Assembly (NCBI RefSeq): GCF_013213835.1
Contig: NZ_JABSSU010000005.1
Location: 1 to 64,000, forward strand
Length of the DNA: 64,000 nt
Reading direction: 5' to 3'
Source: Winogradskyella sp.
GTDB lineage: Bacteria > Bacteroidota > Bacteroidia > Flavobacteriales > Flavobacteriaceae
Every line of letters starts with the position of its first letter. Positions within the stretch are counted from its first letter, which is position 1. A program made the translations under genes and the position numbers. The notes beneath the pieces are model-generated. The model made no database searches. It worked only from the letters and a program-made list of their open reading frames with translations, and was not told where the DNA came from. Shown here piece by piece: positions 27,430-35,793 of the stretch.

Positions 27430-29235
27430 TTAATAGTTCTTAGTGTCATCTGTAAGAGTCTTCATAAAACTGATCAAATCCTTTTGTTCTTTATCAGTTA
27501 GATGCAATGAATCAGTAGGTAATGTCTGATTCTCTAGTCTAATGCCAATACCATGTCCACCACCAACATTATAAAATCTCACAACTTCTTCTAAAGTTTT
27601 GTAAACTCCATTATGCATGTACGGCGCTGTTTTTTCAATATTTCTAATGGTAGGTGTTTTAAAGGCATGCTTTCTTTCTTCTGTATTGAAATAGTAATAT
27701 CGTCCTAAATCGCTATCAACTTTTGCATCATACCATTCTACTGATTTAGGCACTCCTAAAACTTCCAATTCGGTATCTTTATAGTTAGGTGGTACAGTAC
27801 CGTTGAATACTGGTGCAAAATGGCAAGTGGCACAGGCAGCCTTACCCATAAAAATATTAAATCCATTTTTTTCACCTTCTGTTAATGTATGTTCTTGCCC
27901 GCGAATATTTCTATCAAATTTTGAGTTAAATGGATTTAAACTTCCGACATAGTAAGCTAAGGCTATTTTTATATGACGCTTAGAGACACTATCCTTAAAG
28001 GCCTCCTGAAAAAGTTGAATATATTCTGGATGATCTTTTACGCGTTCTAAAAATAAATTAATATCAATCCCAAACTCTTTTGGGTTGTTAATAACTTCAT
28101 TTATTTGTCCTTCCAATCCACCAATTCTACTATCATGAAAAAAGCCTCTTTGTAAAGATGCATAAAACAATGTTGGTGAATTTCTTAAAAGTTCATTGCC
28201 TTCATTGTCTAAAGATTTTGGCAACCCATCAGTAAAATATAGCTCTGATTTATGGCAACTTGCACAACTTAGACTCCCTTTTTGCCCAAGTTGATTATCA
28301 TTAAACAAACGCTTACCCAAACTTGTTATAGCTTCAACTTTATCTGAATCCTTAATTTTTCGTTCTATAAAACTTAATCGGTTAAAAGTATTTGCACTAA
28401 ATAGGTTGACAGCATCATTATTTAAGGGTAAATAATCCGAAATATTAGCATTCCAATCTTCAACGGTTTTTACCCATAATTCCATTTGTGCATGGGTGTG
28501 ATTTTTTATAAAAGCGTAACGATCAAATGCTTCAAAAGTATGTCCCTTTAAATCTTCAATAGATTTATCAAACTCCAAATGCCAAGAATTGAAAAGTCCT
28601 TCATCTTTAAAATGACCTTTAAAATAGTCTAAATATTGTTTTAAAGCTTTATAAACAGTTTCACTTTCTTCAATAGAAAATTGCGCTGGAGAATCAAAAC
28701 CACCTATACCTGTTGTGCCAGTCCTTACGATTTGATTTCTTAGAATTTTTAAAAAACTTCCCTTTTTTAGAAATATAAATGACGTATTCTGCTTGATGAA
28801 TTGAAAACGATTACTTAAAAACTTTGCATTCTTTTTAATTACATCGATATCTATATCATCTACAAACAAATGTTCTTCAATAACTTGAAAATTCTTAGGC
28901 TCAGTAATACGTATGTTTGTATAGTCTTCCTCTTCAATCATAGGTAGATTAGGACCACTTATAACTTTATAATTATTAACATCAATATAGGCTAATGCTG
29001 GTTCTATATGCTTAAAATGAAATCTTGCTTTTTTGTATTGCGCAATTATAGCTTGCTTATCAGTTAATACTGCCAAACTATCTAATGATTTATAGCAACC
29101 TTCTAAATGGCTCAAATACAAAGCTTCAAGCTTAGAAAATGGTTGAGCATCTTTATTATCTTCAGTTTTATCTGTTTTACAACTGACACAAGTCATTAAA
29201 AAAACTAAAACAATGTAGATATAATAACGGTTCAT
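27430..29235 (-). CDS. Diheme cytochrome c peroxidase-like lipoprotein with extra N-terminal domain
   Basis: The 601-residue protein has a lipoprotein signal (lipid Cys19 in CVSC) and two heme c sites, CASCH at 324-328 and CATCH at 468-472. The C-terminal half matches the MauG / diheme peroxidase family, including the GLEGQ, LNPFNSKFDR and RNIEKTAPYMHNGVY stretches. Residues 30-290 are an additional, mostly helical domain (KHIEPALAYIDV near 75) that resembles imelysin-type helical domains only loosely. Family members reduce peroxides or oxidise proteins or metals in the periplasm. It lies just downstream of a PhoX/DUF839 lipoprotein on the same strand, separated by a hairpin, so the two are probably functionally linked. 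Confidence 0.87.
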   Translation of the reverse strand: MNRYYIYIVLVFLMTCVSCKTDKTEDNKDAQPFSKLEALYLSHLEGCYKSLDSLAVLTDKQAIIAQYKKARFHFKHIEPALAYIDVNNYKVISGPNLPMIEEEDYTNIRITEPKNFQVIEEHLFVDDIDIDVIKKNAKFLSNRFQFIKQNTSFIFLKKGSFLKILRNQIVRTGTTGIGGFDSPAQFSIEESETVYKALKQYLDYFKGHFKDEGLFNSWHLEFDKSIEDLKGHTFEAFDRYAFIKNHTHAQMELWVKTVEDWNANISDYLPLNNDAVNLFSANTFNRLSFIERKIKDSDKVEAITSLGKRLFNDNQLGQKGSLSCASCHKSELYFTDGLPKSLDNEGNELLRNSPTLFYASLQRGFFHDSRIGGLEGQINEVINNPKEFGIDINLFLERVKDHPEYIQLFQEAFKDSVSKRHIKIALAYYVGSLNPFNSKFDRNIRGQEHTLTEGEKNGFNIFMGKAACATCHFAPVFNGTVPPNYKDTELEVLGVPKSVEWYDAKVDSDLGRYYYFNTEERKHAFKTPTIRNIEKTAPYMHNGVYKTLEEVVRFYNVGGGHGIGIRLENQTLPTDSLHLTDKEQKDLISFMKTLTDDTKNY

Positions 29236-29256
29236 GGTATTAAAATTTAGAAAAGG

Positions 29257-29288
29257 ACTAGGTCTAGCTTGTATAAACTAGACCTAGT
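29257..29288 (-). terminator. Hairpin between the PhoX-like and peroxidase genes
   Basis: ACTAGGTCTAG and CTAGACCTAGT are perfect 11-bp complements around a 10-nt loop. On the minus strand CCTTTTC follows, only a weak U-tract. It probably acts as a partial terminator or mRNA-stability element within the two-gene unit; the peroxidase ATG lies about 22 bases downstream. Confidence 0.65.
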
Positions 29289-29317
29289 GAACATTTAAAA
29301 TATTGCAAACGCTGTTG

Positions 29318-30775
29318 TTATCTGTCTAATCCTCTAACGATATACATGTGAGATCCTTCGTCATCTGTTTGATCTGGTGTACCTGCATTTGGATCTAAGA
29401 ATCCTGGATGCGTATCGTCTTCACCCCAACCATGATTTTGAGTAATTAAAATAAAAGTATTGTCTTCTCCGATAATATCAGAAATATCAATCATCCCTGT
29501 AAGCTCCCAAGTATCACCATTACTATAAGGAAAACCTTGTAAGTCGTTAGTAGCAGCTGCTAAATCTTGATTACACTCTAATACTGTTTTCATCTCACCA
29601 GTATTTAAATTATACTGATATAATTGCGCGTAATGTCCTTTTTCATCAGCACCAAAGTTTGGATCTTCTTGAATATAAGCATAGTTCTCTGTCACTGTTA
29701 TATTATCTGGGCTTAACATTGGTGAGTTAGGATCATCACCGTCAACAGCAATAGAAAGTGTACCAGCCAATGGATTATTTGCATCCAAAACTAATTTGTA
29801 AACTCTACCATACTTTGTTCCTATACCTTCCGCAGAACCTCTACCTGTAGCTACAAAATAAACTTCTCTTGGGTTTCCTCTTCTCCAATCGATATCTTCA
29901 ACTCTTTGGAATCCCATGATTCCTTTCTCAATAGATTCTGCTTGTAAGGCATCCTTAGTTTTATCACCTTCATATTCCACAAATTCTACTTGATAGTTTG
30001 TACCAACAGTCATATCTGCCTCAAAAGATGTCTGATTATCAATACCGTTTACTTTTAAGCCATATAATTTACCACTTGTCAAATCTCCAAAGTCACCAAC
30101 ATACATTGCTAATTGACCTTCCATTGGAGCTTGATTTGCAGAATCATCATCACCAATTAAAACTACAGTTTTGTTAGGATAAGCTTCCTTACCTAAGGCC
30201 ACTGCATTTTCAGTTGTCCACTGACCCATTGCCGGAATAAGTGTTGCAAAACCAGCTTGATTAGCATCTTTATATGGATCAGTAATAAATACACCTGGGC
30301 TACTACCAGCCCATTCACCACCTGAAAGGTACCAAGGTCCAAATCCGTGCTCTTCTGGAGTTATTAAAGAACCAGAACACTGAGCAGTTTCAGTTGTTGC
30401 ATCTGCATTTAAAATATACTCGCCTAAAACTGGCTTAAATGATCTATCAAACGTAATTCTAGCAATAGATCTATCAGCCTCTATGTTGTTTATTAGAGTA
30501 TAAGTACCATCCATATTTTTTAAGAGACCTGCACCATCAGCCATTGACCCATAGACAAAATTTTGTAAATACGTATCTTCTGATGACAGCACACTATATA
30601 TTTCCACATTAGAAAAACCGCTTTTAAGGCTTAAAAAGTTTGGTGTTATAGAGTGATTTTTAAATTCTACTTGAACAGCAGAACCATTGTTACCATTATT
30701 ATTATCATCGTCATTACAAGACATAAGACTAAATAATGTTAGGCACGCTAATGCCAAAGAATGAAATTTTTTCAT
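29318..30775 (-). CDS. PhoX/DUF839-type lipoprotein
   Basis: The 485-residue protein has a lipoprotein signal (lipid Cys20 in LMSC) followed by an Asn/Asp-rich linker and a beta-propeller-like body. Motifs typical of the DUF839/PhoX group are SGSLITPEEHGFGPWYLSGGEW near 135, VVLIGDDD near 203, and the acidic VDGDDPNSPMLSPDNI near 340. Well-studied PhoX enzymes are calcium- and iron-dependent phosphatases exported through Tat. This protein has a lipoprotein signal without a twin-Arg motif, so substrate and activity should not be assumed. It is the first gene of a pair with the diheme peroxidase and has a highly structured leader. Confidence 0.75.
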   Translation of the reverse strand: MKKFHSLALACLTLFSLMSCNDDDNNNGNNGSAVQVEFKNHSITPNFLSLKSGFSNVEIYSVLSSEDTYLQNFVYGSMADGAGLLKNMDGTYTLINNIEADRSIARITFDRSFKPVLGEYILNADATTETAQCSGSLITPEEHGFGPWYLSGGEWAGSSPGVFITDPYKDANQAGFATLIPAMGQWTTENAVALGKEAYPNKTVVLIGDDDSANQAPMEGQLAMYVGDFGDLTSGKLYGLKVNGIDNQTSFEADMTVGTNYQVEFVEYEGDKTKDALQAESIEKGIMGFQRVEDIDWRRGNPREVYFVATGRGSAEGIGTKYGRVYKLVLDANNPLAGTLSIAVDGDDPNSPMLSPDNITVTENYAYIQEDPNFGADEKGHYAQLYQYNLNTGEMKTVLECNQDLAAATNDLQGFPYSNGDTWELTGMIDISDIIGEDNTFILITQNHGWGEDDTHPGFLDPNAGTPDQTDDEGSHMYIVRGLDR

Positions 30776-30781
30776 GATTTT

Positions 30782-30858
30782 AAAGTTTCTTAGTTTTTAG
30801 TATTACAAAAGAATACTACAGACATTACCATAGATTAATGTCAGTTTTAAGAAACTTT
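30782..30858 (-). promoter_or_regulatory. Three-way-junction-like structured leader of the PhoX-like gene
   Basis: Three perfect inverted repeats nest in 77 bases. The outer stem is AAAGTTTCTTA/TAAGAAACTTT (11 bp, 30782-30792 with 30848-30858). Inside lie two hairpins, in RNA order GACATTA/TAATGTC (7 bp, 8-nt loop, 30821-30842) and TAGTATT/AATACTA (7 bp, 7-nt loop, 30798-30818), with junctions of 5, 2 and 5 nt. The outer stem ends 6 nt before the ATG, so folding would affect translation start. The loops do not match the purine riboswitch. It may be an undescribed leader RNA or a set of operators. Confidence 0.5.
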
Positions 30859-30861
30859 CAA

Positions 30862-30870
30862 CAAAATGTA
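30862..30870 (-). promoter_or_regulatory. Possible -7 element of the PhoX-like gene
   Basis: On the minus strand TACATTTTG resembles TAnnTTTG with one extra base in the spacer. It would place the transcription start at about the first base of the structured leader. No -33 TTTG was found at the right distance. Confidence 0.3.
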
Positions 30871-30949
30871 ACCAACTTTAAGAAATTATAAATACTTAGA
30901 ATAAAAATAAATTAAAGTATTTCAGAGTAATTTTCAATTATTAAGTTAT

Positions 30950-31300
30950 TTAATCTTGATCATCAACAACTTCTTCGTCACGATACTTACAACAATGATG
31001 TATAGCGTCATAAGCTTCTTGTGGCGCCTTTATGTCTTTAGTGTCATGACCAGCATTAGCAATACTTTTGGATATTGTCATTAAATCTGTTTTGCGCTCA
31101 TCGTATATTAATTTTAACTCGTGAGTTTCAATACTCCATACTGCAGACTTTACGCCTTTTGTGCGAATTGCAGCCTTTTCTATACGTTCTTTGCACATGC
31201 CGCAAACACCATCAACTTCAATAGTGGCTTTTTCATTTTTATTTTGTGCGAATGTTATTGTTGTAATTAATAATGTGATTATTAAGGTTAGTTTTTTCAT
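30950..31300 (-). CDS. Exported heavy-metal-associated (HMA) domain protein
   Basis: The start at MKKLTLIITLLITTITFAQ gives 116 residues and a proper signal peptide; an in-frame ATG eight codons upstream would place charged residues before it. The mature protein is a single HMA domain with the metal motif GVCGMCKERIE and a C-terminal HHCCKYRDE segment followed by acidic residues. Such domains bind Cu(I) or other soft metals, here in the periplasm. It follows a TonB receptor and an HYC_CC_PP protein on the same strand. The three form a recurrent Bacteroidota metal-handling set; the metal is not proven. Confidence 0.85.
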   Translation of the reverse strand: MKKLTLIITLLITTITFAQNKNEKATIEVDGVCGMCKERIEKAAIRTKGVKSAVWSIETHELKLIYDERKTDLMTISKSIANAGHDTKDIKAPQEAYDAIHHCCKYRDEEVVDDQD

Positions 31301-31321
31301 TGTATTAATCTTTTTTAAAAA

Positions 31322-31427
31322 CACTTCGACGAGCTCAGTGTGACATTAATTTTATTTTTTAAGTTGCTGAAATGAATTCAGCGTGATAAGTTTTATTTTT
31401 TTTGTCATTCCTTCAAAGGCAGGAATT
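31322..31427. repeat. Cluster of three degenerate dispersed repeat units
   Basis: The 131-base gap between the receptor and HMA genes holds three different motifs. 31322-31345 has CTTCGACGAGCTCAGTGTGA. 31366-31382 has the hairpin GCTGAA/TTCAGC. 31407-31426 has ATTCCT/AGGAAT, next to GTCATTCC. All look like decayed copies of short palindromic units that occur widely in bacterial intergenic DNA. Their genome copy number cannot be judged from one window. Confidence 0.45.
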
Positions 31428-31431
31428 GTTT

Positions 31432-33669
31432 TTACTTTATTTTATATCTAATACCACCGTAAAAGAGACTTCCAAAAATTGGTCCGTAAACAAAGTTACT
31501 ATCAAAATTTGCACCAAAGGGATTATCTGGACTAATAATTGGATTTGATTGCCTTACATTAGTGACATTCTCACCACCTAAATATACTTCAAATTGTGGT
31601 GAAAACACTTTTGTAACTTGAAGATTTAGCGTCCCAACCGTAGGTGAATACTCGTCTAATTGAAATTCTAGCGTACTTAACGATGTATTCGGAAAACGCT
31701 GAGAATCTAACCAATTGTAGGTAGCGTCAAATTTCCATTGCTTACCATCATCGCTTAAATGAGTTTCATAAGCAACATTTGCAAACAAACGATGCTTTGG
31801 TATTAATGGTTTTTCAAGCTTACCAGACGTATAATCTGTTTTGATATCATAATACTTGTAAGCCGTTCTTAAATCAAAATGTTCAAAAACATTATAATTA
31901 AATTCAAACTGAAAGCTATTGGCGTAACTTTCACCTTCAAGATTATAAAAATTAACTTCAAACGGATTTTCCCAATCGACAACTACCTGATTTTGAAAAT
32001 CGGTTCTATAAAAATCTAAAGTTACATCTGCTTTCCTACCAAAGAGATTGAATCCTTGCAAATAACTCACACCGTAATTCCATGCAATTTCTGGGTCTAA
32101 ACCATAAATCTTTCCATCAGAATTTAGAATATTAATCTGTCTAGAACTTGCAAACATATTCTGGTTTTCAGCAAAAATATTAGCACTTCTTATACCTCTT
32201 CCAAAAGAAGCTCTAAGTGCAGATTTTTCCCATGGTGTATAACGCAGATGAAATCTTGGAGTAATGAAAAAACCAAATCTGTTATGTTGATCCATACGCA
32301 CACCAGCAGTCATATTCAGCTTATCTAGATTATCAAAATTATATTCAAAAAAACCACCTATAGAGTTTTCGGTACGTTCGTAAGTTTCAGTATTTACCAA
32401 TTCATCATAATGGTCGTAAGTAAAACTTAAACCTGTTTTTATTTTATGCCGCGAATCTGATATAATGCTATTATACACCAAATTTGAGTAGAAACTATTA
32501 TGCTGAATATCATAGACATTCAACCCAAAATATGAATCTTGTTTGTGGTGACTAAATGCTGTTTGCACACCTAAGCTTTGATATGGTATTTCAGGATTTA
32601 CATAACCTAATTTAGCTGTAACATCTATACGTTCAGTATCAATTTCGCTACCCCAAAAGTTAGTCGTGCCTTTATCTCTATCTGGATTGAAATCTATCTG
32701 ACCAGCTTGTTTCTCGTCATTAAGATATCTCAGATTTATAAAACTCACTAACCCTTTCTCTGGGTTTGTATATTGCCAACGGTTCATCACATTTATTTGA
32801 TTAAACAATGGCATATCTAAAAATCCGTCATCATTAACATCGTGGTTTTGTTGATGCGTATTGCCATGAATATAGATGCCAGTACTCCATTTATCCGTTA
32901 CTTTTGTATTGAAATGTGTATTAAGTTCGATCCTTTCGCTAGTAGCACCATAAAGGTTTAAAAAGAACTTATCATCGGTTGTTGGCTTTACAAGTTCTGT
33001 ATTAATCTGCCCAGCAATACTCTCAAAACCATTAACAACACTACCTGCACCTTTGGTGATTTGAATACTTTCTACCCAAGTGCCGGGTATAAAACTTAAT
33101 CCATAAGCTTGAGAAGCGCCACGGATTGCAGGTATATTTTCGGTCGAGATTAAGATATAAGGCGACTTTAAACCTAGCATTTTTATCTGCTTTGTCCCAG
33201 AAACAGCATCTGCAAAATTAACATCTATTGATGGATTAGTTTCAAAGCTTTCAGACAGGTTACAACATGCTGCTTTTAGCAATTCATCGCTACTTACAGT
33301 AATAATATTGGCTGCTTTTAAAAATGATTTTGAAGTTGACTGTTTTCTGGAAATCACAGTGACCTCATCTAACTCATCAGAAGCTTGCAATACATGCTTA
33401 ATGTATCTGTCTTCATTTACAGTTAATGTATCTGTTTTAAATCCAACATAACTAATAACAAGTTTGTTGAACGAAAATTTATAAGGCAAAGAAAATGTAC
33501 CATCTTCGGCTGAGATCGTCCCAATAGAAGAACCTAACCAATGTATGTTAGCGCCTTGCAATGGCAATGCTTTAGCAGTGCTAGACTCTAAAACAATGCC
33601 TTGTAATTGTTCTTGTCCTGTTAACTGATAAGACAAGATTATAAATATGATTATAAAATATGATTTCAT
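31432..33669 (-). CDS. TonB-dependent outer-membrane receptor of a metal-linked locus
   Basis: The 745-residue protein has a signal peptide (about 1-19), a CarboxypepD_reg-like N-terminal domain (about 20-105), a plug domain (about 115-230) and a 22-strand-type barrel ending in an aromatic C-terminal strand (GGIRYKIK). The plug contains ACCNLSESFETNPS with a Cys pair, a feature of receptors found beside HMA and HYC_CC_PP genes. It should import a ligand, most likely a metal or metal complex, using TonB energy. It lies 65 bases after the HYC_CC_PP gene and 131 before the HMA gene. The specific substrate is inferred only from context. Confidence 0.88.
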   Translation of the reverse strand: MKSYFIIIFIILSYQLTGQEQLQGIVLESSTAKALPLQGANIHWLGSSIGTISAEDGTFSLPYKFSFNKLVISYVGFKTDTLTVNEDRYIKHVLQASDELDEVTVISRKQSTSKSFLKAANIITVSSDELLKAACCNLSESFETNPSIDVNFADAVSGTKQIKMLGLKSPYILISTENIPAIRGASQAYGLSFIPGTWVESIQITKGAGSVVNGFESIAGQINTELVKPTTDDKFFLNLYGATSERIELNTHFNTKVTDKWSTGIYIHGNTHQQNHDVNDDGFLDMPLFNQINVMNRWQYTNPEKGLVSFINLRYLNDEKQAGQIDFNPDRDKGTTNFWGSEIDTERIDVTAKLGYVNPEIPYQSLGVQTAFSHHKQDSYFGLNVYDIQHNSFYSNLVYNSIISDSRHKIKTGLSFTYDHYDELVNTETYERTENSIGGFFEYNFDNLDKLNMTAGVRMDQHNRFGFFITPRFHLRYTPWEKSALRASFGRGIRSANIFAENQNMFASSRQINILNSDGKIYGLDPEIAWNYGVSYLQGFNLFGRKADVTLDFYRTDFQNQVVVDWENPFEVNFYNLEGESYANSFQFEFNYNVFEHFDLRTAYKYYDIKTDYTSGKLEKPLIPKHRLFANVAYETHLSDDGKQWKFDATYNWLDSQRFPNTSLSTLEFQLDEYSPTVGTLNLQVTKVFSPQFEVYLGGENVTNVRQSNPIISPDNPFGANFDSNFVYGPIFGSLFYGGIRYKIK

Positions 33670-33734
33670 GTTTTTGATTATAGGTATAACAAATTAGACG
33701 CTATCGCATCTTTTTCTAAAGGTTATCCTAGAAA

Positions 33735-34142
33735 TCAAATAAGGTAAGTTTCGTCGAGTATATGAATATCGTAAACCAGTAATGGTGGAGAATAATCTCT
33801 GTGAAGAATAATCTCCTTCGGAAGACTTTCAAATAGATTAACATAAGAAACTGTAAATGCTACAAGAACTTGTTTCTGAATTTCATCAAAATCATCAAAG
33901 GAATTCGTAGTGAGTTTATCATTGCCTTTAACAACCTCTATTTCGTCATTACAACACGGTTTCTTTTCTTTATCCTCTTGTTGTGTTTTGTGAGCACAGC
34001 ATGTTTTTGCCTCAGAAAAAATAGCCACATCTACCAATCGATCACCACAGAAATGTTTTTCGACTGTTAGCGATAAGGTCGACATCAACACCAAAAGTGA
34101 CAATGCAGTAGCTAATACTTTATATGAAATAGAATGATTCAC
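33735..34142 (-). CDS. HYC_CC_PP family protein
   Basis: The 135-residue protein starts with GTG and has a hydrophobic N-terminal segment (about 8-27). The diagnostic motifs then follow in order: EKHFC near 29-33, CC near 48, a second PCC near 63, and SPPL near 119. This pattern defines a small Bacteroidota family named after those motifs. The cysteines and His could bind metal outside the inner membrane. It is the first gene of the HYC_CC_PP - TonB receptor - HMA unit. The function is not established. Confidence 0.85.
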   Translation of the reverse strand: MNHSISYKVLATALSLLVLMSTLSLTVEKHFCGDRLVDVAIFSEAKTCCAHKTQQEDKEKKPCCNDEIEVVKGNDKLTTNSFDDFDEIQKQVLVAFTVSYVNLFESLPKEIILHRDYSPPLLVYDIHILDETYLI

Positions 34143-34192
34143 ACTGCAAAATTAAGAATAATTTAAAATCAAAAAATATAATTACAAAATCC

Positions 34193-34621
34193 TTAACGAT
34201 TGAGTTTGTAATAGTAAAAAGCAGGTAATAACAAAATGACTAAAATTGGTTGGATTAAAAATCGTCTTACATTAAAAAACAAGTAATAATCCTCTTGCCT
34301 TGGGTTAATTACAAAGTATAAAAAAGGGATGAGCAATAACACGAATGCAACAGAGTAGATAATTGCAGAAAACTTGACAATGTTTCTATCTCTAAACGCA
34401 ACATATATAATTCCTAATGATATTATTGTATTTAAAAAAAAACGTAAGGTCGTATTTAAAACCAACTTTGCTAACTCACGTCTTGGACTATCTATATATA
34501 AATAATCATTTTCAAAAAATGTGAGATATGGGTCATAGAATAAGACATTCTCAAATCCTCTAATAAGCATTAATAATATCACCAATACTCCTATTAAAAT
34601 ATACCTCATTATTTTATCCAT
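34193..34621 (-). CDS. Exosortase F-associated membrane protein
   Basis: The 142-residue protein has four hydrophobic segments (about 6-22, 50-70, 83-100 and 120-135) and the GFENVLFYDPYLTFFE stretch near 22-38 that is typical of the small protein found next to XrtF. It overlaps the 3' end of the exosortase gene by 8 bases. Its role is unknown; constant pairing suggests it helps the exosortase process or export substrates. Confidence 0.85.
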   Translation of the reverse strand: MDKIMRYILIGVLVILLMLIRGFENVLFYDPYLTFFENDYLYIDSPRRELAKLVLNTTLRFFLNTIISLGIIYVAFRDRNIVKFSAIIYSVAFVLLLIPFLYFVINPRQEDYYLFFNVRRFLIQPILVILLLPAFYYYKLNR

Positions 34622-35165
34622 TAGAGTAATTGATTTTAGAATAACGATTTACCCAAATCATCCAAAGTATAAAAACGATTCCGTATATAATCGCTGGGAA
34701 AATTACCGTATGAAAGACCTCTTTCTGATTTGGATAATGAAATAACCCGATAGCCAGAATAACAATTCTGATAAGATTAAACACATAAATAATAATGCTA
34801 CCTGTTAAACAATACAAAAATGTTGGTTTAAGTTTACCTGCAAATGCAATAACAAAAGCTAAGAACAAAATAATAACGCTCAGCCCATTACAACCCTCAA
34901 TAACACGCCCAACGTATTCATTATGTATAATTACCTTTATTGAAGGCTCGTTCGGGTGATTTAAAATATTTGAAGAATATCCTATTCCTTCAAGTAAGGT
35001 GTGAGATTGTCTCGCGACTAGGTTGGTTATATAATCGGGATAATATTCAGAACCATTAGAATACTTGAGATATAAAGTATAACCAATTGTTAATACACCA
35101 TAGACTAACAAGAATGTTACTATAAATCGTACTACAAGCTTATATTTTTTAAATAGAGATTTCAC
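34614..35165 (-). CDS. xrtF: Exosortase family protein XrtF
   Basis: The 183-residue membrane protein starts with GTG and has about five helices. The exosortase/archaeosortase catalytic triad is visible as Cys92 (IEGCNGLS), Arg133 (FNLIRIV) and His152 (VFHTVIF). Exosortases cut a C-terminal sorting signal from envelope proteins and transfer the product. XrtF is a short flavobacterial form whose substrates are not well defined, and no PEP-CTERM-like protein was seen in this window. It is divergent from the GAF gene and is coupled to its associated protein. Confidence 0.9.
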   Translation of the reverse strand: MKSLFKKYKLVVRFIVTFLLVYGVLTIGYTLYLKYSNGSEYYPDYITNLVARQSHTLLEGIGYSSNILNHPNEPSIKVIIHNEYVGRVIEGCNGLSVIILFLAFVIAFAGKLKPTFLYCLTGSIIIYVFNLIRIVILAIGLFHYPNQKEVFHTVIFPAIIYGIVFILWMIWVNRYSKINYSNG

Positions 35166-35250
35166 AAGTACTAACTTAGCTGTTAAATTTATGAAAACCC
35201 TATTCTAAAATTTAAGGTTTTAAATATTTTTGCCAAAAAGTTTATTACAT

Positions 35251-35709
35251 ATGTCATTCACAGAACTTAAGTCCACAGTAAAAACAATAGTAAAAAACAA
35301 TAATCTAAACGTTGATGAACGTTTATTACATATTTGTGAACTTCTTGAAGCTAATGTGGCACATTACAATTGGGTTGGTTTCTATTTTAAAAATGGTGAT
35401 AAACTAGAACTAAAACTTGGACCTTACGTTGGTGAACCTACAGATCATACCATTATACCTTTCGGAAAAGGGATTTGTGGACAAGTTGCTGTGAGTAACC
35501 AAAACTTTGTGGTACCAGACGTTTCAGCACAAGACAACTATATAGCTTGTAGCATTACGGTTAAGTCTGAAATTGTAATTCCGATTTTTGTAAATGGTGA
35601 AAATATTGGTCAGATAGACATAGACTCTAACACACCAGATCCATTCACAGAAGCTGATGAACGTTTTCTAGAATTTGTCTGTAAAGAAGTCGCGACGATT
35701 TTATCCTAA
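35251..35709 (+). CDS. GAF-domain protein related to free methionine-R-sulfoxide reductase
   Basis: I use the ATG at 35251; a TTG seven codons upstream is possible. The 152-residue protein is a single GAF domain of the fRMsr type (NWVGFYF near 40, PFGKGICGQ near 70, YIACSITVKSEIVIPI near 97). Of the three cysteines used by that enzyme, those equivalent to E. coli Cys94 (Cys76) and catalytic Cys118 (Cys100) are present. The first lies in a stretch reading GEPTDHT and is absent. It could be an active variant or a small-molecule sensor. It is transcribed away from xrtF. Confidence 0.78.
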   Translation: MSFTELKSTVKTIVKNNNLNVDERLLHICELLEANVAHYNWVGFYFKNGDKLELKLGPYVGEPTDHTIIPFGKGICGQVAVSNQNFVVPDVSAQDNYIACSITVKSEIVIPIFVNGENIGQIDIDSNTPDPFTEADERFLEFVCKEVATILS

Positions 35710-35721
35710 ATCTTAAAACAC

Positions 35722-35772
35722 CAAATTTCAAGGACTAGATTCCAATAAATACAATTTGGGATTTAGAATTTG
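35722..35772. terminator. Imperfect hairpin between convergent genes
   Basis: CAAATTTC pairs with GAATTTG (one bulge), and inside it ATTCCAA pairs with TTGGGAT (one wobble). It occupies the gap between the GAF gene and the convergent permease gene and may serve both as a terminator. The U-tracts are weak. Confidence 0.35.
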
Positions 35773-35793
35773 ATTTTCGAAAAATTTAAAGAA

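Noticed and set aside
30782..30858. Purine riboswitch
   Set aside because: The topology is similar, but the loop and junction sequences do not match the conserved positions of that class, and the gene is not purine-related.
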